This document shows positions 21,987-33,000 of a stretch of 46,667 nt of DNA, one piece after another. Source of the DNA: a virus; IMG/VR virus record IMGVR_UViG_3300006919_007379, positions 1 through 46,667 of that record, one strand, 5' to 3'. Every line of letters begins with the position of its first letter. Within the stretch, counting starts at the first letter, position 1. The notes beneath the pieces are model-generated. The model searched no databases and had not been told where the DNA came from. It was given only the letters and a program-made list of their open reading frames with translations. The translations under genes and the position numbers were made by a program.

Positions 21987-23813
21987 ATGAGTGATAACCT
22001 TAATGAAGACCTTCAGAAGATGGAAGCTTTGAGCGAAGTCATCGATTCTGGGGAAAGCATGTCTGCCGCAGAGAAGGCTATGCATGATATGAAGAAAAAC
22101 GCACCGTCTGTGTTTATGACTGACATTCGTTTCAAGGAGTCAATGGAAGTTGGCGATTTGCTTAGCGAAGAAGCTTTCATGTCTCTTGATGCTGATGAGC
22201 AGAAGGGCTATGAGATGGTTCAGGTCATGGACGAGAAGAGCAAGGAGCCTATGGGCTGGGTGTTCCGTTTTAAGTCTGATGAAGATGATGAGGACGATGC
22301 TGAAGACATTGTTGAAGAGGTCGTTGAAGATGCGGTTGAAGAATCCGTGGAAGAAAAGTCAGATGCTGATCCTATCTCAGAAAAGGCCGCTGCACTCATG
22401 TCGCAGATGCGTGCCCCTGATGATGAAAAGCCTTCAATGTTCCTTACCGATAGTCGTTTCAAGGAAATGATGGACGCTGGCGAGCTTGTTTCATCAGAAG
22501 ACTATGACGTTTTAGACGAAGACGCTAAAGAAGCATTTGAGGCTGTTGATGTTTATGAAGAGGGCACCGGCAAGGGTTATGGTCGGCGCTATCGTCGTCG
22601 CAGCCCCCTTGAGTTGACAGCAATGCGTAAGGGTCAGGGTATGGATGAAAAGGCTGAAGACGGCATGGAAGACATGTTTGATTCGGAAGCTGAAGCTCTT
22701 GAGCGTGCGGCGGCGCTAGGTTGCCAGGGCGTTCATCGTGCAGGTGAAAAGTACATGCCTTGTGCAACCCACGATGATTGGATGAAGCTTAGCAAGCCTG
22801 CTGAGGCACCGGCTCCTACTCCGGCCCCTGCCCCCGCTCCGGCTGCGCCTGCTCCTGCTCCTGCTCCTGCTCCGGCTGCTGCCCCTGGTGGCATGATGAA
22901 GTCAGAAGAAGAGTTCCTCTGTGGTTTCCAGCGCAAGTCAGTTGAGCAGCCTTGCGAGTTCTGCACAGGCGGCTGTGCTCCTGAAGATGGCCTTCCAGGG
23001 CTTGCTGACATTGAAAGTCAGGTCAAGTCAGCCTACGAGGGTTCTGAAATTATTGGCTCAGGCTACTCAGCCGGTGACGACGTATTCGTTGTCGATGTCA
23101 AGCGGGCTGACGGTTCCTTTATTGAAGTGTTCCTGACCGGCGACGGCGAGGAGCTTGGTTGGCTGCGTTTGGATCAGAGCGCTATTGAAGGCAAGTCCGC
23201 TGAAGCTATTGAGATTGTTTCTAAGTCTGATGCTGAGGCTACGGCACGTGACGCTATTAGCGAGATGGGAATCAAGGCTGAGGTCATGAGCGTTACTGTT
23301 GACATCTTCGCAGATGAAGATGTGTACGTGGTTGAGCTTGATGCTGAAGAGAAGAGCTACGACGTGTTCGTTGCTGCTGATGGCAAGGTGCTCGGCTATG
23401 ATGAGTACGATTATGACGCTGAGGGTTCATATGAGCTTTCTGAAGAGGAAGAGATTAAGGCTATTGAGGCTGAACTTGAGATCAAGCGGATGTACTCTCG
23501 TGAGCAGCGTGAGGCGATGGCTGAGTCCGGTGAGGCTCTGCCTGATGGTTCGTTCCCGATTGCTGATGAGGCTGACCTAAGCAACGCTATCCAAGCGGTG
23601 GGTCGTGCGGCTGATCAAGAAGCTGCTAAGGCGCACATTATGAAGCGTGCTAAGGAACTGAAGTTGGAAGATATGATTCCGGCTGATTTTGCTAGCGGCG
23701 GCTCGCCTGCTCCTGCAGCCCCTGATGCTGATGCTGAAGAGAAGGTGCTAGACGAAGATATTCTTAAGGCGATGGAAGAGTTCAACAGCCTGTTGGAAGA
23801 CGATTCTATCTGA
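21987..23813 (+). CDS. Acidic multidomain virion-assembly protein (scaffold-like, DUF6582-containing)
   Basis: A 608-residue, strongly acidic protein. Residues about 40-100 and 147-207 are an internal duplication (PSVFMTDIRFKESMEVGDLL versus PSMFLTDSRFKEMMDAGELV). Then come a Cys/His motif LGCQGVHRAGEKYMPCATH, an Ala-Pro linker (near residues 272-300), a four-cysteine segment CGFQRKSVEQPCEFCTGGC, two PepSY-like repeats (DDVFVVDVKRADGSFIEVF and EDVYVVELDAEEKSYDVFV) and a DUF6582-type segment ALPDGSFPIADEADLSNAIQAVGRA. Its position between protease and capsid genes and its acidity fit a scaffold or capsid-associated role, but the domain collection is unusual for a pure scaffold. Confidence 0.75.
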   Translation: MSDNLNEDLQKMEALSEVIDSGESMSAAEKAMHDMKKNAPSVFMTDIRFKESMEVGDLLSEEAFMSLDADEQKGYEMVQVMDEKSKEPMGWVFRFKSDEDDEDDAEDIVEEVVEDAVEESVEEKSDADPISEKAAALMSQMRAPDDEKPSMFLTDSRFKEMMDAGELVSSEDYDVLDEDAKEAFEAVDVYEEGTGKGYGRRYRRRSPLELTAMRKGQGMDEKAEDGMEDMFDSEAEALERAAALGCQGVHRAGEKYMPCATHDDWMKLSKPAEAPAPTPAPAPAPAAPAPAPAPAPAAAPGGMMKSEEEFLCGFQRKSVEQPCEFCTGGCAPEDGLPGLADIESQVKSAYEGSEIIGSGYSAGDDVFVVDVKRADGSFIEVFLTGDGEELGWLRLDQSAIEGKSAEAIEIVSKSDAEATARDAISEMGIKAEVMSVTVDIFADEDVYVVELDAEEKSYDVFVAADGKVLGYDEYDYDAEGSYELSEEEEIKAIEAELEIKRMYSREQREAMAESGEALPDGSFPIADEADLSNAIQAVGRAADQEAAKAHIMKRAKELKLEDMIPADFASGGSPAPAAPDADAEEKVLDEDILKAMEEFNSLLEDDSI

Positions 23814-23834
23814 TATTCTAGGAGGCATAGTATC

Positions 23835-24014
23835 ATGCAGCCTAGCCAAGTAACGCAAAGGATTGCTGCTGCTAATCAAACTTTAGCAGAATTAGGAGCA
23901 TATGCTGTTCTTGGCGACCACGTTAGAGATAACGAGGTAGAATACCTGTACAGAGATGGATTAGAGCATGTCTTTAGTCCCTTAGAAACCGCTGGGGATT
24001 CGGATGACGATTGA
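23835..24014 (+). CDS. 59-residue protein overlapping the giant gene
   Basis: A short protein (MQPSQVTQRIAAANQTLAEL at the start, DSDDD at the end) with TAGGAGG 8 bases before its ATG. It has an N-terminal helix and a beta-hairpin-like second half, and no recognised family. It overlaps the start of the 3051-residue gene by 11 bases, which suggests coupling that sets the translation level of the giant protein. Confidence 0.6.
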   Translation: MQPSQVTQRIAAANQTLAELGAYAVLGDHVRDNEVEYLYRDGLEHVFSPLETAGDSDDD

Positions 24015-27000
24015 GTTTAAAGCACCTGAGATTGGGCCAAACGCCGATGCTTTGACCAGCCTTACACGAGGGCGTGGTCCTCGTCGTGGCAATCTTGAGG
24101 ACCTTCTCAAGTATTGGCGTCCGATTATGAAGAAGCCGGGTGGCTTCCGTCGTTGTGTTGTTATCCTTATGGATAAGCCGCAGTTTGGTGGTAAGCCTCA
24201 GCGTATTTGTGCTTGGCTTCACCACGAGTTGACTGGCAAGTGGCCCAACGAGGGCAAGGGTAAGCGTGGTAGAGGTAAGGGTAAGCGGAAGCGTCGTGGT
24301 CGTTCGGTGACTCGTCGTGTTCGGTCTGCGGGCAAGAAGTCTTTGACTGGTATTTCACCGTTAACTGAAGTTACTTCGTTGCGTATGACGATTCGTGAGT
24401 CTCGTGAGTTTGGTGGTATTCTTGTTCAGCCTATTGCTGGTCGTAAGAATGCTGTGGAGATGAAGGCTGCGATGTTCTTGCAGCATTCGGAGCGGCTGCC
24501 TTTGTTTGCTGGTAACGAGGTTAAGCGTGTTGGTGTGTTTGGTTCTTCTAGCCGTTTGGGTCAGGCTGCGCAGGCTGCGGGCAGTATTATTCTTCCGGGC
24601 GATTTGTCTGATATTCGTAGCCCTATCCGTTCTCAGATTTATGAAACGCTGACTCCTGGCGTTCCGAATATTCCTAATGCTCGTGGTGGTCGTATCCTGC
24701 GAAGCAGAGGTCGTGGTGCTCGTAATAAGTTCCGTTGTCCTCCAGGCTTTGAGAAGGGTGGTACGTTCACTAACTCCGAGTTTTCGACGTGTGGTGCCCA
24801 GATTTTGGGGATTGCTACTTCGGGTCCGGGTTCGCCCACCCCCGAGGCAAACAATAGACTTTCTCGTTTGGCGAACACTGCAGGTTTAGTTAATGAAATT
24901 GGTGATCTTCGCAACAACGACAGTGCTGTAGATATTATTCGTGCAGCTCAGATTCCGGCTGCCCCGAAGAAAGGTAGCCCGACCCGGGCAGAAACATCTA
25001 TTGATTTGGTGTTGACACGTTATGAGCAAGAAGATTTCCCAACTAAAGTTGTTCGCCGTGATGGTGTCATTTTAGAACCTGTTGTTTCAGTTGAAGCGCT
25101 TGGTAAACTTAACGAGTTTGATGACATGGCTGACGGTAGCCTTATTGAAAGATATGAGGCAGGTCAGATTGGTGCTTCTACTGTTCCTGCGTTTAGCACG
25201 AATTTGCGTAACGTGTTTGTTTCTATCCCTGATGCTGGCGCTGTTAAAATCAGTCGTGTTGGGGGAGAAATTTCTGATGCGGAACGGGCAGGGCTTCTTC
25301 GTTCGTTTGCTACTGGCATAAGCCGAAGCGCTGATTTGCCTGATCCTTCTGCTGCTGTTCGTGCGTGGGCTGACGGTTCTGATGGCCGGTTTACTGTTGA
25401 GTTTGGTGAAGTGACCGAGACCGGCTTTGCGATCGCTGAGGGCAAGAACGATTTGATTAAGGTCTCTACGGCTGGCGGCAAGACTGAAACAGTGCCTCGT
25501 TGGGTTTATGAAACGTTCTTGTCTCGTTCTGCGCCACGTCGTGCAAAAGATGCTCCGATTTATGAGATTGTTGCTGAGGAAGGTGCGGAAGAGAAGAGTG
25601 GTTCACCGTTTGCTTTCTCTCAGAAGTCAGCACCGGTTGCTACTGACTTTACTGATGTGCTTGATGCAAAGTACTATCACATGTCTGTCAATAGTAAGAT
25701 TGAAGCGTTTACGTCTTTGACTGAGATTGATTTTAAGGCTCCTAGAGGTCGTGGTTTGGGTCGCCGGATCGGGCGTGGTGGTCGTGCTGTTGGTGGCCGT
25801 AGCCGTGCGGTGTTTGATGGTAACTTGGGTAGATATCGTTGTCCTCCTGGCACTCGTTATGGCGGTCGGTTCTCTAATCAGTTTGCTAGCAACTGTGGTT
25901 ATTCTCTTCCACGTCAGATTGTTAATAACCTTGTTGATTTGGGTACTCGTCTTGAAGACGCTATGGAGAGGCGGCGTCGTCGCCGGTTGGACACGAGTCC
26001 GGGTGATGGTCGAAGCAATTTGAAGCCTGAGACGGCGGAGAAGCTTGATGATGCTATTCGTACTCTTGATGCTGCTACTGGTGATTTGGGTAGGGTGTTT
26101 GAGAAGACTGAGGGTGTTGAAGGCGGTAAGTTGGGTCGCACGCTTGGTGAGGCTCAGCGTGATGTTGATTTGACTCCTGAAGAGCGTCAGTTGCTTGAGG
26201 GTGAGGCTTTGGAGGCGGCGCTTAAGAATCTTCGTGATGTTATGAATGATCAGGATTTGGCTAACGCTAATTTGGATGAGATTCGTAAGGCGTATAAGGC
26301 TGTTGAGAAGGCTGCGAATACTGAGGCTGGTCGCTTGTCTGATAATCCTCCTCGTACTCCTGAGCAGCGGAGTCGGCAGGATGGTATTCTTGGTTTCTTG
26401 AGAGAGTTGATTTTGCGTTTCTTGGGTCTTTGGAATGAAGACTTTGAGCGTGAGCGTGCTGGTCGTCGTGATCGGGATGTTGTTCCGGGTGATGAGGGTG
26501 TGCCGGGTGGCCCTGGTGGTGGCGGTCCTCGTCGTCCTAGAGCGCCGGGTGTGCCGGGTGATGGTCCTGATAGTCGTGCTCCTGATGGTCGTACTCCTGA
26601 TGGCCGCACTCCTGATCCTGATGATATTCCAGAGGCGCTTCAGCCCAAACCTGTTGGGGAGATGACTGATGGAGAGCTAGTTAGAGAATTCTTCAGATTA
26701 CGGCATGGTAGCCCGGGGCTTCTCATTCCGGGTCAGCGTGACGAAGAAATGGATAGACGTAGGCTTCGTGAAATCAACGCTGAGCTTCGCCGTAGAAATA
26801 TTGACCCGTATAATCCTCAGACAATAACTTATACCCCTGCTGATGATGCTGACGATCCTGAAAAAATAATGGACGAGTTTGCACGAATTCTTCAAGAGTT
26901 CCGTGAGCGGGCTGAAGAATACAGAGTTTCTGGTGGCGGCAGAACCCTAGATTTTGTTGAGTCACTAGATGATGACGATTTAGATAAATACATCAATGCG

Positions 27001-30000
27001 TTTGAAACTGCTGCTGAGGCTATGGCTGACAACCCACAGTTTGATGATATTCGTGCGGCTTTGGAGCGTTTACGGGCTGAAAGAGATCGCCGCAACAGAA
27101 GCCGTAGTCTTGTTAATGCTAACTTGCGAGATCGTTTTGATCTTGAAACTGAAGAGGGCATGGCGGAAGCAATTCAGCATTTTTATGATCTAGCTGAGGA
27201 ATATAACGCTAGAGACGCTATGACTGTAGAATTCATTCAACTTCTTAATGACGACGAAGTCGCTTTCTTCCAAGACGTATTTGATCAAGCGATTATTCAG
27301 TTCCCTGAGGTAGCGCAGCGTGATAATGCGTTTATGAAGATTGCTGCCCGCTTAGCGGATGAACGAGATCGTCGTGACCGCCTAAACAAGGTGCCTGCCT
27401 CAGAGATTAAACCTGAAGATTATCAACGGGTCCTTGCTGAGATGGAAGCGCATATGGAGCGTTACAGGGTTGCTGGCGGCGGCATGACTCTTGACTTCTT
27501 TAATGCTATTTCTGATGATGATTTGATTAAGTATCGGCGTGCTGTCCGTGATGCTATAGATGCTAATGCGGTTCCGGCTGATGAAATCGGAAACTTGCAA
27601 GAGTTGCTGAAGCGTATGGATAACGAGTTTGATCGTCGTTTCCAAGGCCCAGGTAAGCGTCCTCGTATTGAGTCGGAAGAAAACAACATTAAGGATAAGT
27701 TTGATCTAGACGAAAACGCTGATTTGTTTGCGGTTATTGCCGAGTTCGAGAAGCGGGCTGCAGACTTTAAGGTTTCTGGCGGCGGCATGACTCAAAACAT
27801 GTTAGAGACTTTGAGTGATGACGAACTTGACGTTTTCTTTAATGCTCATCTGCGGCTATCGGACCTTTACGCAGCTGAAGGCCGTGAGGGGTTAGAAGAC
27901 CTTGAGGAACTTATTGGCCGTCTTGCGGCGGAGCGTGATCGTCGTAGACTGCAGCAGGCTGCTTTTGATCCGGGGTCCCGATCTGACCCTGATAGCCGTT
28001 CGTTGCGGAATGTAAATAATAGGTTCCCACGTAATGGTTTGCCGGGTCGTGCTTATTGGCGTGATGATGATTATAACGGTACTGATGCTGCTGAGTTGGA
28101 TAGGCGTTTTGGTGGTTACTATGATGCTGATGGCAATTTGAATGATCGTGGCCGTGAGGTTAATCGTCGTCTTCGTCCTAGTGATCCTACTGATCCTAAT
28201 GCTGGTGCCGGTGGTGCGCCGGAGCCGCCTGATCCGAATGATCCTGATGTTCTTGATCGGTTTAGTGATGATGAGCTTAGGGCGTTGATTGAGGCTGGCG
28301 ATGATTTTCCTTTCAATCTTCAACGTATTTCTGATGATGACTTGGTTCGTCTGGATAATATTACCGGCGAGATGGCGAGAGAAAACATAAACGCTGGCAA
28401 TCTGCGCAACTGGCGAGCGATCAGAGCCGAGTATAATGCTCTTGAGGATGGTACAAGAGACCCGAATCGTTTAGGTGTGAATGTTCCTGGGTCTGCGTCT
28501 AACAGGCCGCAGCGTCTGCCGGAATACAGAAATGACCCAGGCTTTAATACTCAGGGCCGGAGAGACCCTGTAAACATGCCTGAGCTTGATAATCTGACTC
28601 CTGAGCAGATTGATAACGTGGCGGGTGCGGCTGTTCGTGAGCATCAAGAAGTTCTGCAATTGATTCTCAATGAGGTTGGTCCTCTTCAGGATGGTTGGAA
28701 TGTTGCTGATCTTGAAGCGGCAGTTCGTAGGAGGATAGAGGAGGAGGACTTCCCTCAGGCCGGTGCTCGCCTACTTACGTTACGACTTCAAGCGTTCCGT
28801 GAGTTGAACCAAATGGTTGATGGTCTACGGTTTGTTCGTGAAGAAGAAAGTTTTGATGCAAATGATACTGCTGCTCGTGCGGCTCGTGATTTAGATGTTT
28901 TGAAAGAGTATCTGCCATATCTTGCCCTAAATCGCCGTGAAGGTATTATGAATTTGCGTGATAACCCAGATGCGGCTCTTTCTCGAATTGATCCAGACTT
29001 TGAGTTCCTTGTTGATGGTGCCCCTTCAGCTAATCGGGTAGTTGACGAACCAGAGGTTGATATTATATTTAACCGGGTTGATCCTGATTATGATGATGCG
29101 CTTAATAGGTATGACGCTGACCCAGATCGCTTCCTTTCTGATCTTGATTTGTATTCTGCTGGAGACTTGTTAGACATGTTTGACGCTAGAGTCGGCGCTG
29201 GCGAAGTCGTTGATCCTAGCTTAAGAGCAGCATTAAAAGCCAGATATGCTGATTTGTTAAATATTAACGACGGCGATGTGGATGATCTGGCACGACGCAT
29301 GGCGAACATGGATGATGCGATGCTGGATGATATGAGTCCTCGTGATCGTGCACTCCGGCAAGCCCGTTTGCGTGCAGGCAATGCGGGCCGTCCTCCGTCT
29401 AGAGCGGCTGCAGAGCAGGCTGACCGGTTGCGTGCTGCTGATCAGCGTCGTGCTGATGCTGACAGAGGCGGCATTCCTTCAGGGGGTCCTTTCGAGTTTA
29501 CGGAAGGAATGACTAGCCGTGAGCGGTTTGATGCTGTTATTGATGCAGCAGATGCTGATCCTGCGGGCGTGAGATTACAGGGGTACTTAGAAAATATGTC
29601 TCCTGAAGAGTTTGGGCGTTTCGAACGTGAGTATGGTTCGTTATTGGCTTTTGCGGCTCAGCGTGACGCTAATGGCCTTTCTGAAGATGATGTTCAACGG
29701 TATTTTGACTACTTAAGTGACGCTATGGACCGTGAGCGTGCTAGGCGTGGAAACATTAACCGTTTCCAGTTGGACAGAGATTTGCAGGATCGTTCCGATG
29801 AAGCTTTGGAAGCACACATAGAGCACTTACAAAACAGCAAAGCTTGGGGTCTTGACACGCTGGGTAGAGATGTTGATGAATTAGATGCTTTGATTAATAG
29901 ACTTCAGAGTGAGGTAGAAGCTAGAAGACTTAGGAACCTGGGTAGTGTTACTCCTGACCTTGTGGATCAGCCTCGGCAGGGCGATGCCGCTGTAAGGGTG

Positions 30001-33000
30001 AGACTTAGAGACGCAATGTTTGAAGATAATATGAATGCTGATAAGATACCCGGTGCGAAAGCTATGCTGAGAAACGAACTTATGCTGGCAGAAGCTTCAA
30101 CTAATGAAATGTTGCGGTATAGAGAACGCATTCTAAACAGCACGAATCTTTCTGACAGTCAGAAAGATGATCTGATGCGATCTTGGAACCGTGCAATGCG
30201 GATCAGAGGAGATAGAAGTTTTGAAAGAAACCTTCCTCTGAATGAAAGGTCAGTTGAGGCTATTGATCGTCATTTAGAGTATGTTCAAGAACGTCTTGAC
30301 AACATGGACCCAAACATCATAGACGAAAATGGTCTTCTTACTTTACGTGAGGAGCTTCTTGATGGTCGTGCGGTTGCGTCGGCTCGGGCGAATCTTGGAG
30401 ACGCTGTTGATAACAAGCCGCAGTTGTCTGATAGATGGCGTAAGGTGGGTAGATGGAACTTCCTCAAAGCTAGACGGCAGCGTCAGCAGAAGCGTGAGCA
30501 GAAGATTAAAGACATTGCTGAGCGTCGTTATGGTGATAGGGAAACGCAGCCGTGGGATATTGGCGGGCGTGATGGCCTGAGTGCGATGACTGATGCGCAA
30601 GTTGAATCACGAATCAGAGATGCGTTCTTGTTGGATACGGATCAGCCGGTTCAGGTTGGGTCTGTAGAGATTAATGGTAAGACGTACACGAAGCAGATTA
30701 TTCCCACGACTGATGGCCGTGGCGATGGTGTTTTCATTTCTCGTGACGGCCCTCGTGGAGATATTCTGCAGATTGATGTTCAGTCTAGTATGAAATTCCA
30801 ACTATTAGATTCTGATGGTAATGTTGTTGCTGAAGAAACTTATTCCGAAAACGATGGAGGGTTCCGGCTAGGCAGAATGTCTCGTACCATCACTTGGGAT
30901 GCGCAAGGTGACGGTAAGGTTAAGCATAATTTGTTAGGTACGAGCCGTGTTATACAGTTTGAGGGACAAGACATTTCGTTTGCCGGTGGCGGTTTCACTG
31001 AAGAGATGTTTAACAACAACTTGTTGTTCTATAGAAATATGGGTGTTAGCAAAGTTAAGGTTGGTGCTGTTGATGATGGCCGGGTTGTTTGGCCTCGCAT
31101 TGGGTTTAGAGATGATAATCCTAACCATATTAGGAACCTTAACGAGGGTATGGTTGAGGTTTTGAAAGATTACAATGGCTATAAAGAAGCGAAACGTACA
31201 GGTATTGAACCTACGTTGAAGCAGCGTGCCGCAAAGGCTCTTATTCAGGATGATGTGAGGGCTGAACGTATTGAGGCTATGGTTGAGCCTTTATTGAACG
31301 TTGATGACCCAGTACGGGTGCTGGCTTCCATGGATGCTAGAGAAATTAATGAACTGCCAGACATGCATGATTTCATGTTGGCGTTGGAAGGCGAGGGTAT
31401 TAGAAACTCTGTTGCGTTCCAGATGTTTAGAGGCGGTGGAGTTTACATCGGTAGAAACGTCGGTGACGACCCCGCTAACAATATTGGTGCTTTAGATGGA
31501 GATATGGTTGATCAGTTGCTTGCTGATGACCCTGAGCTAGCAGGTTTGACGCTTCCCAACCCGTTTAGGGGCACCACGTTCAGTGACGGTACTTGGGATA
31601 TTACAGATATTTTGAGTGATGCTGACGGCGATCCACGTCAGGTAACACCTGATTTGATTGATCCTTATGATCGTCCTCCAGAGCCGTCGATTCCTTCGAT
31701 TCCTTCGGTACCTTCAGGACCTACTCCTCCTCCTCGTCAGAGCGACGCCAGACCGAATCAGAAATTAGACCCGAACTTTGATAGGGGCGAGCAGCGTCCG
31801 CTTCCAGCGGTTCCTGTGGGGGCGAATGGTATTGAGTCTGTTGATCAAGGTGCTGAGTGGATGAGAGATGGTAATAATGATGTTTCTGGTGTTCCTGATG
31901 AGTTCCTTAATCCTGTGGTTCTGGCGGTGTCTGATATTGGAGAAGACCGTTTAGGTCAGTATTCAAATGAGATGCTTGAAGAGTTGGTTGAAGAGTCTTT
32001 GGATGATTTGCCTTTTGATGTTACTCGTTTGTCTGATAATGACTTACAGCGGCTTGTGGGAGTAGTTGATCGTTTGTACGGTCAGAACGGTTCAGGGTAT
32101 AGACATGGGCAAGCGATTCGTGATGAACAAAACCGTGTCTTGCGACGTGACGACCGTGAACCAAATGCAAGGTTTGAAATGTTGGTTCCTGGGATGGGCA
32201 TGGATGACGGTGGGGGTGTCAATAACAGAGGTAATGCAATAAATGGTGCGCAGCTTATAGTAGATACTGCTACTGGTCAGATATTTATGATTAAGTTTAA
32301 TGATGGGCGTTCATATGGTCGTGACGAAGACGGTAACGAACTAGTTGGCCGTGCGTTGATGATTCGTCTGGGCTTTGTTCAAGGGCAGATGAGGTTAGAT
32401 GGGCCTGCAAATCCAAACGCTGCTAACCGAGACCCGTGGGATGATCCTGCTATTAACCCCGCTCGTGGCTTGATGGGTGAGGCTTTGCAGAATTACCTTC
32501 CTGAAGGCGCTACCGATATTATGATAGGTAGACGGAACCCGGGACAGTATGATTTCTCTAATGAGAACACTCTAGACGATGCAACTCACATGATGCTGGG
32601 TGACGCTTTGTTGTTTAACAGTGATAGGCATGGTAGCAACTGGCTTCAGTACACGGATCGTGACGGAAATGTTAGACTTGTTCCTATTGACATGGGCCTG
32701 ACTTTGGGTGGCCGTGACGGAGAAGATGGGACTGATAATGACTTCTTTGGGGTTGAGTACCGTGATCCACGGACGGGTGACCTCGTAAGACTTAGCCCTG
32801 AAGAACAATTTGCTGCTCGTGCCGCTAATAGCAGAGGTCCCCGTTTAAGTGGCGATCTTTATAGTCAACTTGCAGCTGCTTCAGCATCTGATCGGGCCGC
32901 TGTTGCGGCATCGTTTGATCGTGCCCTTGAAAGATTGCGGGCGGCTCAGAGTGCGGAAGATATGGAAAAGGTAATTGGCGATATTGTTGGTGCGCACGGT

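Noticed and set aside
25973-32808. Long antisense frames inside the giant gene and other virion genes
   Set aside because: They are mirror frames produced by the strong GAT/GGT/CGT codon bias of the real genes, with low-complexity translations and no ribosome binding sites.
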